Below, one piece after another: positions 21,400-33,514 of a stretch of DNA of 64,000 nt. Under the pieces are notes generated by a model, which was given only the letters and a program-made list of their open reading frames with translations, did no database searches and was not told the DNA's origin. Numbering within the stretch: the first letter of the stretch is position 1; each line of letters opens with the position of its first letter. The stretch covers positions 682,001-746,000 of the forward strand of contig BSBN01001484.1 in assembly GCA_027924645.1 (NCBI GenBank), in the 5' to 3' direction. Both the position numbers and the translations under genes were made by a program. This DNA is from Cunninghamia lanceolata. Taxonomy: Eukaryota; Streptophyta; Pinopsida; Cupressales; Cupressaceae.

Positions 21400-23712
21400 G
21401 CACTTTTGGACATGTATCATCATTTTTGTATACACACTATTTTTTGACAGCTTGAGATACACATTTATGACATCATTGTATATTTGGACATTATTATTCT
21501 TTTGATGATGATCTATATTAGTTTGATGAACTACACACATGTGTTTCTAATGGATGGATGTTTTATATATGATGGATGCTTATCTATATGATTATGATGG
21601 ATGCTTATCTATATGATTAAGATGGATGCTTTTGTTTATGCTTACATTGTGATGATTCTAATATGTTGATGCTATGATGATATGATTGATCCTATGGTTC
21701 ACATGATGACTTATATCTCCGTATAATGTTATGCACATTGATTATTTATGCTTATAGTTTATGATGACCTAATGTACATGTTGATGATTCTTTACCTGCA
21801 ATACATGATGTTTACTTTTCTACGCATGATGATCTAATGTACTACGACAATGATATCTATGGTTTTGTTTGATTTTGTTGAGGATAAATGTTATGTATGC
21901 AACCTATGTAGATAGATGACACCACTAGATGAATGATCTAAATGTTTTTGAATAATGCACCTAAAGGACATAATCTTATGTTTGACAACGTTTACCATAT
22001 GCAAAATGATATCACTATATGAAGCTGTTGTTAACAATCACGAGTCAAATGTTTAATGCAATTAATAAACTGAAATGATATGAGCTAATGATGGATATAC
22101 TTAGAATATGCAAAATGATAATGATTTCTTTTTGTTAATGCCAAGTATACTCAATCATAAATGAACAAACACTTAGAAGAATTAGACTAATGATTTGGAT
22201 ATAGTGAATAATTTAGAAGAAGAATTTGTATAAATGAAAGAAACAGATTTGGATAAATGGATAATGTGGATAAATAAAAGAAAGGACTTGGATTTTATAA
22301 CACTTGGTAAATGATGACTATATAATGCTTATAAATGAAATGAAATGCAAACTTAACATGCACAAATGAGATTTTATCATCTTGTATACAAATATTTGAA
22401 GTACTTTTTTCATCATTGAGCTTTAAAAATGTTGTAGGAAAATACAAGCATCTAGGTATAATTAAACCATGATGACCTGAGTATCTCCTACATGGATTTT
22501 GATTTAGCAAGTTAATAAAAGTATCTACGCAAAATTGAACATAGATGACCTGAGTATTGCTTGCATGTATCAACATATAAGGATTGCACTCTTTCATGCT
22601 TAGACTCATGATGTCCTCAATGATCTTTTGCTGATCATGTCGTTAGACAAGTTGCCACATTACTAAAGATTAATCCACAAACAACAAACAAATGAAAATA
22701 ATCATGCCCCCATCATAGCTCCTCTAGTCTTAGATATCCTTGAGTAGCATAAGAAACATGATAACAGAAAATCAAGACCTAAGACCTAAACCTATAACAA
22801 CCATCAAATCTTCTTGCCATAGATATGTTTTCTTGCCATGATAACAAATATAATCATCTTGATAGATTAGGCTCATTGTTGTCTGATATAGGTCAATGTC
22901 CTTGTGTCAAGTTTTTGTTGAAAAGGTTTGCTTGTAGTGCTACGTGTTGCTTTGAGATAGTATCACGTTCTGGTTTGTTATCCTTCTAGATTTGTAGCAT
23001 TCAAGAATCCAATTCCCAACTAGGTCGAGGATTTTGCCCCTAGTCAAGTAAAGGATCAATTTATTATGGATGAAACATGTGGATTAACTGATTGAAATGG
23101 TAAATGCGATGTGACGGGCCCTAAGGGACTGACCTAGTGCCTCGGGGACTCATCGATTGATGGCCTTGCCTACATGACAACATAGAGGCAACATAGTTCG
23201 ACAATGTAGACTATGTGGACCTAAGACCTAGGGGGTGGGAAGCCTCAGGGGCTCATCGATGATGGCCTTGCCTACGTGATAGCTCAGAGCAATGTAGTTC
23301 GACTATGAAAACTGACACTAGTGATGGATAAATTGATGGAATGCAATAGATGACGGTAAGACGAGAGATATGGATGGATGGGAAGCCTTGGGGGCTCATC
23401 AATGATGACCTTGCCTACGTGATAGCTCAAAGGCGACGTAGTTCAACTATGATACCCAATGATAGGGTCACGAAAGATGACAAGAAGGATGATGGATTGG
23501 ATAGATAGCCTATTGTGATAAGGCAATAAGGGTGAGCAAACAACAAGCCATGATAGGTATCATTATGGGTTTTGATGGATGCAGAAGAAAAGATGGGGAA
23601 ACCAAAATCCTAAATATGGAGGAAGAGGTTTATCACAAATAACACCCGTTTCTAGGTTTTCACCACTTGCTTTTATTTACACGATTTTTTTTTAAGTCCC
23701 TTTTATTGGGGT
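21400..23712. other. E2 region between the ends of the PMD gene and integrase
   Basis: The two convergent genes of E2 end on either side of this AT-rich, non-coding stretch. It holds TGGATGCTTATCTATATGAT repeats at 21545-21640 and a three-copy repeat at 23130-23460. I see no reading frame worth naming. Any 3' processing signals for both transcripts would lie here. Confidence 0.5.
23130..23460. repeat. Three-copy repeat of about 115-135 bp
   Basis: Three units share GGGGCTCATCGATGATGG, CCTTGCCTAC(G/A)TGA and GTAGTTCGACTATG; they begin near 23138, 23236 and 23382 and are separated by diverged sequence. They lie just beyond the integrase stop of E2. Confidence 0.7.
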
Positions 23713-25263
23713 TTAGGTATAAAACTTGCGAAGATGCATACTGTTGATGGGATCATCGAACAGTTCACCTTCTGATGTTGCTAATTAATAGGCTCCTAAT
23801 CCACAGGTAGCAATGATTACATTTGGACCCAACCAGTTGGGTTCAAACTTGCCTTTCTTCTCCTTGTCTTGCTGATTTCTAGGGTTTTCCTTGAGAACTA
23901 GGTCACCGACTTGAAAGACTATGGGTTTTAATCTGTGGTTGTAACTACTTGACATCCTTTGTTGATAGGATTTTAGATGATTAAAGGCATTTTGTCTTCT
24001 TTCTTCCAGCAGCTCTAACTCCTATAGTCTGGAAACCCGGTATTCTTCATCTAATATTAGACCTTTTAATGGTACTCACAAGGATGGTAACTCGACTTTA
24101 ATAGGCAAGATGGCTTCAATGTCATAGATTAGGGAATATGGTGTTGCACCTATGGGTGTATAGATACTTGTATGGTAGGCCCAAAGATTGGGATTTAGTT
24201 GGATGTGCCAATCACGACTGACATCATTGACAATCTTCTTCAAGATGGTTTTATTAGACACCTCCGCCTGACCATTTCCTTGGGGGTAGTAAGGGGTGGA
24301 AAAATGGTGTTGTATATGGAATTTGTCACAGAGTTCTTTGACATCCTAATTTTTAAAGGGTCTGCCATTATCAATGATAATGGATAAAGGAATGCCATAG
24401 CAGTAAATGATATAATTCAGGATGAACAAGCCAATTTGCTTGCCTGTGAAATTAGCTAGGGGTATGACTTTGATCCACTTCATAAAGTACTCAGTGGCGG
24501 TGATTATGAATTTATGGCCATTGGATGATGGGTGGTGAATCTTGCCCACTAAGTCGAGTCCCCATTGGTAGAAAGGCCAAGGAGTCGTTAAAGGTTGCAG
24601 CTCTTGTGTTGGTGCATGTATTAAATTTCCATGAATTTGGCATTTCTTGCACCTTTTCACAAAATGATAGGAGTCCATTTCTATAGTTGGCCAATAATAT
24701 CCCATACACGTGAGTTTCTTAGCCAAAGTAGTATCACTAGAGTGGGTTCCACAAATTCCTTTGTGAACTTCTCTCAAGGTGGTTTGATATTCCTCACTTT
24801 CGAGATACCTAAGGAGAGTACCATCAAGACCTCGTCGATAAAGGTTATCAATAATTATGGTGTAGCAGGAGGCTTGATGGATGAAAGTGTGTCGTTGATT
24901 ATTGGATAAACCTAGTGGTAAGGTATTCTCTTTCAGATAGGTATAGATTTTTCTGTACAAGGGGGAATTAGATCCTACTATGTGGCATATGATTCTATTT
25001 TTAGGGATATTGTAAGCTGGATGAGACACTAGCTCTACCAAGAACTCATAACGTGATTGGTTTTCAGGTATATCTAGTAGTGATGCAATGGTTGCCATGG
25101 CATTTGTAGCCTTGTTCTCTAGTCTTGGTATTTGCTCAAAGGAAATCACAACAAAATATTCTTTAAAGTCATCTACCATACGCTTGTAGGGTATTAACTT
25201 TTCATCCTTGGTTTGATAGTCATCATTTGCCTGGTTGATAACTAGTTGTGAATCACCATACAC
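23713..25263 (-). pseudogene. pol: E2 archaeal-type RNase H end and integrase
   Basis: From 25263 down: the end of the second RNase H (YGDSQLVINQ ... LENKATNAMATIASLL), then the integrase zinc domain (REVHKGICGTHSS ... CKKCQIHG), and the catalytic core with GLDLVGKI/ATEYFMKW, IIIDNGRPF and PQGNGQAEVSNK, so all three acidic residues of the DDE triad are readable. A single TAG near 24344 interrupts the core in the same frame, where glutamine is usual. The C-terminal domain reads through LKPIVFQVGDLVLKEN and ends in a stop at 23713-23715. A few further stops occur in the tail. Apart from these it is well preserved. Confidence 0.85.
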
Positions 25264-25763
25264 ATGAAGCTCTCAGACCTTCCATTCTATAGCCATTTTA
25301 AGACCAGTGACTCATGCCTCGTATTCTACCATATTGTTGGTACAAGGGAAAAGTAGTCTATATGATTTCAGTATTGTATCCCCTTGAGGTGTGACCAACA
25401 AAATGCCTACTCTTGACCTGTGCTGAGTATAGGATCCATCGAAATAGAGTTTCCATGCTTGGGTTGCTATGTTGAAAATGGCTTCGTCTGGAAACTCAAA
25501 GCTTAATGGATTGTCATCCTGCAATGGTGCATCCGCTAACTGACCCACAATGACTTGACCTTTTATAGCTCTTTTGTCCACATATTCAATGTCAAACTCA
25601 CTGAGGATCATTACCCACTTTGATAGCCTTCCTGTTAGAGTAGCCTTGTTGAGCAAATACTTCAATGGATCAATCTTTGCTACCAACTTGATTGAATGTG
25701 TGAGCATATAATGTCTTAGTTTTTGGGATGCAAAAACTATGGCAAGGCATGTTCATTCAATGG

Positions 25764-25768
25764 GTGTG
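25764..25768 (+). repeat. Target duplication GTGTG, left
   Basis: GTGTG precedes the insertion at 25769 and recurs at 26616-26620. Removing the insert and one copy restores the RNase H reading frame across the site. Confidence 0.8.
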
Positions 25769-26615
25769 TGATGTAGGAGCATCCCTGGTTCAAGAGCAAT
25801 CTTGCATCAACCAAAACATTTGCATTCCAATTTGTTTGCAGTTCAGTTTGTTTCTTTGTCATTTCCCAGTTCAGTTCAAGTAGTTCAGTCAGAAGCCGTT
25901 TCAGCTTGTGGTCTAGTTTTGGCATTTCACATCTTGCGGATCTGGACTTAGCATCTACATTCATTCATTTACATCATATCAAGAATTTAGAGCATTTGGA
26001 TGAGTTACCAGAAAGTTATCGCTATTAGAAGATCAATTGTTTTCTCATAGCAGAGCATCCTGACAGTCTCAAACAATCAGCTAAAGGAGAAGACTTGCGG
26101 ATCCTTCCTTGACTTGTAGATCTCAATGACACATCATTCAATGTCCTTTGGTTCATGGCCGACCTTCCTCAAGGGTCCACAGGTTATTCCATTCATTTGA
26201 GGAAGTGTTCTATGCATTTAGGTCCAACTTATCTATGAATGCGTTACAACACTTCATTGGAGTTTGTGACCTTCCTTGGCTGACGTAGAGGAATCTATTG
26301 GTCCGGAGTTGATATATATTGATGTAATAGATCCTTAGGAAAGCAGTTAAGAGTTCACAATTGATTCATAATCCTTAGTTTGGATCTGGTGTGAAGGAAG
26401 CTTCAAATCCTTACCTTGCGCATGTATGTAATCAGGCCTTTTAGCCCATATTGTAATCCCGCATGTTCCTGGCTAGATTGTATTTGAATTCTATGATATA
26501 CTGAATGATTGAATCTATGTTTGTTTCATTTCTTTGAGTTGTTTCCATTGTGTTTACTCTTGCTACATGGTCTAGATAGTTCCTTCTGGGAACCCTCCTA
26601 CCATGACTGCACCAG
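25769..26615. mobile_element. Probable solo LTR (847 bp) inside E2 RNase H
   Basis: It starts TGATGTAGGAGC, ends GACTGCACCA, has TG...CA ends and 5-bp GTGTG duplications, and no coding capacity, primer site or internal repeat. A single LTR left by recombination between two LTRs explains this. An unrecognised small non-autonomous element is the alternative. Orientation is unclear; an AATGATTGAATC stretch near the right end hints at +. Confidence 0.65.
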
Positions 26616-26620
26616 TGTGT
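26616..26620 (+). repeat. Target duplication GTGTG, right
   Basis: Pairs with 25764-25768. Confidence 0.8.
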
Positions 26621-26757
26621 ATTGCAACTCATAACCGACCAATGTTCGATTGATTTAGTAAATGGCCCGTTCCTTTCCTTCATCATCCTATTGTGCCAAT
26701 AAAGCCCCTAGAGCAGTTGGTGTAGCTAAGATATAAAGAAAAATGGGTTTTCCTTAT

Positions 26758-27768
26758 ATTGGAGGCATCAAGGTTGGAGGATTCATTAGATACTCTTTCA
26801 AGAGGTTAAAAGCTTGTTCACATCCCTCATCCCATCTAAAACGAATGTTCTTGTGAAGGAGGTGGGTAAATGGATGACATTTGTTGGCTAATTGTGATAT
26901 AAACTGACGGATAGATTGTAGCTTGCCTTGCAATGACCTTAGTTGACTGATATTTCTAGGTGGTGGCATGTCCATTATTGCTTTCGCTTTGGCCGGATCT
27001 ACCTCAATTCCTTTGGCTGACACTATATATCCTAGGAGTTTGTTGGATGTGACTCCGAATACACACTTCTTTAGATTCAAGCATACATTGAATTGTTCCA
27101 GTCTCTGAAATATCCTATCTAGTACTTGTAAGTGACTTGGCTAGAATATCACTGACATAATCTTCCATGATGGTGTGCATCATATCATGGAAAATTATTG
27201 TCATGGCTCTTTGGTATGTTGCTCCTACATTTTTTAGGCCAAATGACATCACACACCAGCAATATGTTCCCCAAAGACATGTAAAAGCGGTCTTGTGTTG
27301 GTCTTTTGGCACTATTTTGATCTGATTGTAGCCAGAAAACCCATCCATGAGAGATAGCATTGTGTGCCCTGCTGTAAGGTCCACAATGATATCAATATTA
27401 GGCAAAGGAAAGTCATCCTTGGGACAAGCTTTATTCAAATCTCAGAAATCATTGCAAAGTTTGATCCTTCCATCCACTTTTGAGACATGAACAATATTGG
27501 AAATCCATTTTGGATAGTCAATTGGTCTAATAAACCCAACATCTAACAACTTCTTCAATTCTTCTTTTACTAACAATGCGATATGCAGATGCATCTTCCT
27601 TAGTTCTTGTTTTATTGGCTTAGCTCCCAGAGCTAGTGGTAAATGATGCATTATGAGATCTAGATCAAGTCTAGGCATATCTGCTTTGGACCAAGCAAAG
27701 TTAATCTGTCTCTGCTTGAATAAGTTGATGAATTTTGGCTTTTCATGTTCAGATAAAGATTCTGCCAT
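26758..27768 (-). pseudogene. pol: E2 reverse transcriptase
   Basis: It reads on the minus strand from 27768: KWISNIVHVSKVDGRIKLCNDF, then in the next frame DDFPLPNIDIIVDLTAGH, LMDGFSGYNQI and the catalytic region MEDYVSDILA near 27150, then LGYIVSAKGIEVDPAKAKAI. The polymerase box should be YVDD; the first Asp of the pair is Ser, so the enzyme would be inactive even if the frames were joined. There is a frame break between 27442 and 27438 and another near 27100. It belongs to the same pol as the integrase and RNase H that follow. Confidence 0.88.
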
Positions 27769-28600
27769 ATGGATTATCCTTGGATTGTCTTATGTTCCAA
27801 TGCTGACAGGTTCTGCTGGTTTTATCAAAACTGAGGACCTCTCCTAATGTGTAATATTGGGGAGAGTGTCAAGCCTTTCATCCTTTGGCTCGTCAAAGAG
27901 GGTTTCACTATCGGATTCATCTTTTATTTTTGATAGAGTGCCAAGCCTTTCAATCATAAAAAGGCAAAAATAAAAGATAGATCTAATGGTGAAAACCACT
28001 CTACGGCAATGTTAGCTTGTGAAAAAAGTTCTCGATATGTTGCGAATCAAACTCTAGCGATCTAGACCCTGAGCTTTGACCCTCATGGTATGTATTTGTT
28101 GATCTATATGTTTGAACCACATCAATACCTTTGTCTTTACAAGATATTTCAGAAATACTATCCCATTCCCATTGGTTAGAGTCTGTTTCACTCTCTTCTT
28201 GCAATTTGTGAATTTGCTCAACTAGGTTGGTGGTAACCTTTTCCTTTTCTTTTCCTTTATACCCTAGCTCTATAGTGTCTTGAGATGATAAGAAAGAAGG
28301 TTGAATGGGTTCTATGATATCTTCTTTTCTCAAGCCTATGGGATGATGACCATCATATCTCATTCTCTTCAAGATAGAAAAACTGGGGCCATATTGATCA
28401 GTTTGTAGTTGGGGTTGTTGATCTTGTGGCTTGGATTCCATATCTTCTTCTTTACACAGCCATTGAAGGACATCTTTCTCATCACTCTCATCTGATAGAG
28501 TACTCCATTTGATAAAAGGACCATTAGGAGTTTTTAATGTCTGTGGTTTGTCCATAGAGGGTTTGCCATAAGACAGATGATAGGGGTAGTTTTGCAAGAC
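27769..28600 (-). pseudogene. pol: E2 linker between protease and RT
   Basis: An open frame (28001-28597) of polar sequence with LSDESDEKDVLQWLCKEE and a Ser/Asp-rich stretch, no domain recognised. A 28-bp near-repeat of GAGTGCCAAGCCTTTCA lies at 27866-27882 and 27938-27954. Long unstructured linkers between protease and RT are common in Tat pol proteins. Confidence 0.55.
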
Positions 28601-28607
28601 AAAAGGT

Positions 28608-29360
28608 TTACTTGATGGAATACTCTCCTATCCCTTTATCTTTGAGTTTGACTTTTAGTTCGGTGGTTTTGGATGTAGAAGGTATTGAACTAGGGTCAAT
28701 AAGAGCTGTAGTGGATGAGCTTTCTCGATTGGTAGGTATGACAACTTTAGGCTTTGGTTTGATGGTGTTGCAGTATTGGAATGGGTCAGGTTCACCTTGG
28801 ATGGTGATCTCTTGACCATTGTAAAGGAACTTTATACATTGATGATAGGTGGATGGTACGGCCTTCATCACATGTATCCAAGGTTAGCCTAGGAGGATAT
28901 TGTAGGCAAGTTCCATATCAAGTACTTGGCAAATCACATCTTTCTCTACTGGTCCAACTCATATGGGCAAAACAATAGTACCTTTAGATGTCCTTTCTTC
29001 TTCATCATAGGCCTTGATTGTGATCTTCTTTGGGTCAACAACATTCTTAGAGAACCTCAATGCACGGATTAGGTTTAACGTGTATTTATTTAAACCTACC
29101 CCTCCATCTATAAGGACCCATTTTATTTTGTGTTTATGAATGAGGGCTTCGATGTGAAGGGATGCATTGTGAGGTTGTGTAATGGACATGTCATCTTTTT
29201 CGGTAAAAGATAGGAAGTGAGGGGTAGTAAGATGTCCTACCATGGCTTGGAATTGCTCTTGGGCTAGATTTGTTGGCATAGTGGTTTCCAATAGAGCCTT
29301 TTCCAAGAAAGCTTTATGGGATGGTGAGAGACACAAAAGCTCCAAAATAGATATATGCAC
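28608..29360 (-). pseudogene. pol: E2 aspartic protease
   Basis: The active-site stretch reads KWVLIDGGVGLNKYTLNLI near 29100, with DGG in place of the usual D-S/T-G triad; DGG-type sites are common in Tat elements, so this may be native. The flap region and tail continue into 28608-28871 in a second frame (SIPSTSKTTELK). The start overlaps the end of gag in another frame (29264-29360), as expected if gag and pol are joined by frameshift or were once one frame. It cleaves the polyprotein in the particle. Confidence 0.75.
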
Positions 29361-31071
29361 GGGTGTCTTTTGGAGTTGGTATAGAACATTATACTGATTG
29401 GTATGGATGATGGTTTAGGTGGATCCCCTTGGAGAGTAATATTTCTACGATGAGTGGTTACATTACAATTGGGCTTGTTATTTATAGTAATCACATTTAC
29501 ATGTGAATCACTTTCAGAGATGTGGTTAATGGTGTATTCATATGAAACATTCATGTAGTTGGCATTGTTACCACTGTTATTGTTTTGCTTTGAGGGACCT
29601 CCCTTCTCATAGTTAGGGAGTGGATTCTTGAATGCCAAATGGTCATCATTGGATGCATGTCCATCAATTGATATATCTCCTCGATCTATTAAGTCTTGGA
29701 TGGTGTGTTTCAATCTTTGACAATTGTTCATCTTGTGGCCTTTACTTCTATGGAATTCACAAAAATCGGCATCATTCCACCAAGATGGTTTGAACTCAGG
29801 TTCATATTCTCTTACCGTAGGAAGTGTTATGAGGTTGTTTGATATGAGATTCCTTAGGGCAGATTCAATTAATTCACCCAATGGTGTGAATTTTCTGCGA
29901 GGAGGAAAATTTGTTGGTCTTGGTTGATTGTTTGTAGGTTTGTTTAGAGTGGTATTATTGTGTGGACTTGATAGATTTAGAATTGGTTGTTTTGGTGTCA
30001 CACGTTTTACATCTACAACTCCATCATTTACAATATTCTTGTTTTTAGTCCAAAACCTTGATTTATCCATGTTATTTTTTGAACTAGGGGTATCCTTATA
30101 TATTTTGATTTGTCCTTTAGCTATCAAAGCTTTCTCAATAAGTAATCCCATTTCAATGACCTTACTAAAAGAAGTAGGACATTGGATTTGTATTTGATAG
30201 CTCAATTCAATGTTCAAGTTATGGACAAACATTTCAATCATTTGTTTTTCAGGAATATGATAGGACATTTAATAGAAAATTGTCTCCACCTTTGTAAGAA
30301 AGTGGTGAAAGATTATCCACTCTTTTGTTTGTTATTACATAGATCTAACATTGAAATCTTGTGTTCAATGTTGTATGAAAAGTGGGTGACAAACTTGTCT
30401 ACTAGTTCATTGAATGTTCGGATTCTGGGAGGTAGATGGGAGAACCACTCCATAGCTTGACCTCCTAGGCTGCGTGGAAAGAGTCACATAAGATATGTCT
30501 CATTATGGATGACTTATAAGCATACATCGTTGAATTCTCTAATGTGGTCACACGGATCACCTTTTCCCCTATATTTGACAAATTTAGGGACTTCAAATCT
30601 TGAAGGGAAAGGCACCATGACCAAGCTTTTGTCAAAAGGATATGGAGATATATCCTCTAGTGAGTAATGTTTTTTGGAAGTTCCTGTTTGTAAGTCCACA
30701 AATTGTTGTTGTAAGGCTTGGATTTGTTGTGTGAGTGTATCTAAAGGATTTGATATATCCTTAGCCTTTTCATTTTTGGGAGCTTCTTTTTCAGTTTTGG
30801 GAGCTTCTATTTCATTTGATGGGATTGTTTCTCTCAATTTTGAGATGTCAAAATCAACGGGTAGCTTGGCTCCTTGTTGTGCAAGTAAGAGGAAGTATTT
30901 GTGAGGGTTTGTTGATACAACCTTATCCATCAACTTTTGGAATTTTGGATCTTGCATATATTTATCAAGTTCTTCTTGGTTGATTTCTTCCTCTCCATCA
31001 CTAGAAGAGTGTTCACTACTATTGGTATAATCTATTTCTTGTTTTTCTCTTAGCTTGGGACCTAGTTTCAA
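29264..31071 (-). pseudogene. gag: E2 gag
   Basis: Two open segments. The first (30514-31071) has the acidic N-terminus (HSSSDGEEEINQEELDKYM), a Gln-rich helix (LTQQIQALQQQFVDLQ) and VPFPSRFEVPKFVKYRGKGDP, the usual start of the gypsy capsid domain. The second (29264-30268) begins with the end of the capsid domain (EMFVHNLNIELSYQIQIQ) and carries a C-terminal zinc-finger-like motif, DFCEFHRSKGHKMNNC (CxxHxxxGHxxxxC type), typical of Tat gag. A frame break lies between 30268 and 30514, with several stops in the capsid domain. The start ATG at 31069-31071 follows a leader of about 2.4 kb. Confidence 0.82.
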
Positions 31072-31599
31072 CCATACAAAAGTGTGATATGAATGAAGTT
31101 GGATGTTAAACTTTGGGAATGCAAGAGATGTTTGTGATAGAATATAGCTTGGGGTGAAAAATTGGATTGAGTTGGTGATAAACGTTTCTCAAGGTGGTGT
31201 TTTGATTTCTTGTTCAAACAATAGTCTTGAGATATGGTATATAGCAATCAAAGTGTTGATCCAAAGTGAGTCAAATAGGGATGATAAGAATCACTATTGT
31301 TGTAGACTAACCTTGTCAAGGCATTTTTAGTGTAGTTTCTAGGTAGAGGATTGTTGATCCTGATAGGGAAACTAACCAATTTGTTTTGAAAATAGAAGAT
31401 CTCAATGGCACCTTTGGAAAAATTTAATTTTGTTTGATTTTGGAAAGGCTAAGTATGGTATGTGAGTGAAATGTTTGAAAATGGGTATGAGATGAATTTT
31501 TATGGTTTAATTGATTTCTCAAGTGTATTCTAGGTAGAAATGGGTATCCAAAAATAACTTTGGTTTTTTCTCAAAATCTCAGGAACAGGGCATTGTTTT

Positions 31600-31815
31600 G
31601 TATGCGCTGAAACAGGGTGCAGATGTGCAGTTCTGTGGATTGTATGTGGTATTATGGATGCGCCACTCTATTTTTTATATGCATTGAAAGATGTATGCGT
31701 AGTAATAATCCTCAAATGCGCAGCAGAAAGTTTTAAATGCACAGGAAGATTTAAATGCACAGAAAAAAGTGTCAAATGTGCTGCAATAATTTTCAAATGC
31801 ACAGTTTTGCTAGGT
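31600..31815 (-). repeat. TGYGCATTT motif group 1 in the gag leader
   Basis: Read on the minus strand, CTGTGCATTTGAAAA, CAGCACATTTGACAC, CTGTGCATTTAAATC, CTGTGCATTTAAAAC and CTGCGCATTTGAGG occur within about 90 bp (31718-31808). A weaker group lies at 33270-33430. Confidence 0.75.
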
Positions 31816-32699
31816 AACTAAATTTTGTTCAAGTTTGAATGTTTGTGGCATGTTTTTCTATGCAACCTAAATGTTTTTGGGGATTATTTGTCTGTTTTAG
31901 GCAAGAAAACACAACAAGAAGTACATTTTGATGTTTGTTTGTGACATTTGGTGTTTAAAACAGATTTTTAAAGACAAGTACAATCTTAGGCGAGAAAGGA
32001 TACTACTTGTTGAATCCCAACTTGAATTTCTCCAGCCACTTAAATCAAGGTAGATAGCTAGAAACTTGGTAGCACTAGCTCCCCCTTACATGGCACACAC
32101 TTCTCAGGCATACCAAGTTTCATTCCCCATGAAGAGTGAATTTTCTGTCTCTACACATGATTAGTGAAAATATTGGGCGGCTTTAGAGGCCTGATCTCCT
32201 GCATCAACAAGTAAAAGAATTTTGGTCTCTAAAACAATGGTTCTTAGTAACTTTGAGGGACCAACGCCTTACGAGCATGTGACAAGCTACTTAAAGATTT
32301 GACCAATCCTACTAAGAGTTTCAAATACTTCACACAAAGTGAAAATCATTTCCACAAAGTGCTAGTACACCTCTTTTCGATTTGGCACCGAAAGGTAAGG
32401 TTGACATTGGTTAAGACTTGGATTTCACCTTATCTCATTTGTATAGAGGGTCAAAGGAAAGCTGACAATCCAAGAATAGGCCTTACTAAGGGTAAACAAG
32501 AAAAGGAGAAGTGAGTCTGGCTTTTTGATCACCCAAGATGTTGCAAGGGGAGAGCATATGCCTATCACTTTTGCAAGAATTATAGCAAACACTTATTTAT
32601 TGACCGCCTAGATTAAGATAAATGCGACTAAACTAACAACACAAGATAGCATGTTTGCATGATAACAACAAAGGAAAGATAATCAAGTTGCTTCCCCCT

Positions 32700-33130
32700 A
32701 TTTATGCTATGTTTGGATTGTATGCAAATTTGTCTATGCAAGATTGTATATTTATCCTCCTAATTTAAACTAGGTGCGAATTTTTATGCAAGTTGTATGC
32801 AAGATGATATGATTACCCCTCCTAATTAGAAACTAAGTGAAGATTTGCATGCGAGTTGTATGCAAGATTGTCCATTTTTCCACCTAGTTTATACTATGTG
32901 AAGATTGTATGCAAAAAGTTTGTCTAATTTAACCTCCTAGTTAAACTATGTGAAGAATGTATGCAAGTTGTAATGCAAAATGGTCCAATTAACTTCCTAA
33001 TTTAGACTAGGTGAAAATTGCATGCAAGATTGAATTACTCCTCCTAATTAAAAACTAAGTGAAGATTTGCATGTAAGGTAGAGTTACTCCTAATTAGAAA
33101 CTAAGTGAAGATTGTATGCAAGTTGTATGC
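32700..33130 (-). repeat. Minisatellite of about 55-65-bp units in the gag leader
   Basis: About seven diverged units contain CCTAATTAGAAACTAAGTG, AAGATTTGCATGCAAG and GTTGTATGCAAGAT. The unit length varies. The array ends about 360 bp before the primer site. Confidence 0.75.
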
Positions 33131-33493
33131 TGATGCCTAAACCAAGACCTAAAACCTGTAAAAACCCATTGTTAATGGTTTGAATATATTTCTTTGACGA
33201 TCGATGATACCTGCAACAAGTGTTAGCATAAAAAATTATCAAAAAGACATGCTAAAAACTGACAAAATTCATATGCGCCGAAACAGATATTAGATGCACA
33301 AAAAGATGAGTTATATGCATAGGAAAACAAATGCATAGAAAGAAGTTTTAGATGCGGAGAAAGAAGTTTTAAATGTGCAGGACTGTTATTTTCTTCACAA
33401 ATGCGCATAACTAAAAATTGAATGCACAGGAACAACCTGTTACAACTGCAAGTACATCAAAAACTAAAATTTAGAAGTTAAAAATGGGGCAAG

Positions 33494-33514
33494 GCCCCAC
33501 GGTGGGCACCAAAA
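33494..33514 (-). promoter_or_regulatory. E2 primer-binding site
   Basis: On the minus strand TTTTGGTGCCCACCGTGGGG follows the 5' LTR directly. GGYGCCCACCGTGGGG-type sites are usual in Tat-lineage gypsy elements. Confidence 0.75.

Larger units (their letters stand above)
25264..26757 (-). pseudogene. pol: E2 RNase H and second RNase H, split by a solo LTR
   Basis: The RT-linked RNase H starts at about 26757 (ATPTALGALLAQ, ERAIY), reads to VGYELQYT at 26625, and resumes after the insertion with CLAIVFASQKLRHYMLTHSIKL and LSKWVMILSEFDIEYV near 25590. The second, archaeal-type RNase H follows at about 25460: WKLYFDGSYTQHRSRVGILL, then TNNMVEYEA. Tat-lineage elements are known for carrying this dual RNase H. 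Here the order is RT, RNase H, archaeal-type RNase H, integrase. A TGA near 25757 sits where arginine is expected. The 847-bp insertion and several stops make the protein non-functional. Confidence 0.82.
31072..33493 (-). other. E2 gag leader (5' untranslated region)
   Basis: About 2.4 kb between primer site and gag, without a reading frame. It holds two groups of TGYGCATTT-type motifs and a minisatellite at 32700-33130. An open frame at 32299-32514 on the + strand has no family features. Confidence 0.6.

Noticed and set aside
28612..30460. Several + strand ORFs over the E2 gag and protease
   Set aside because: They are shadows of the minus-strand gag and protease frames, with no domain of their own.
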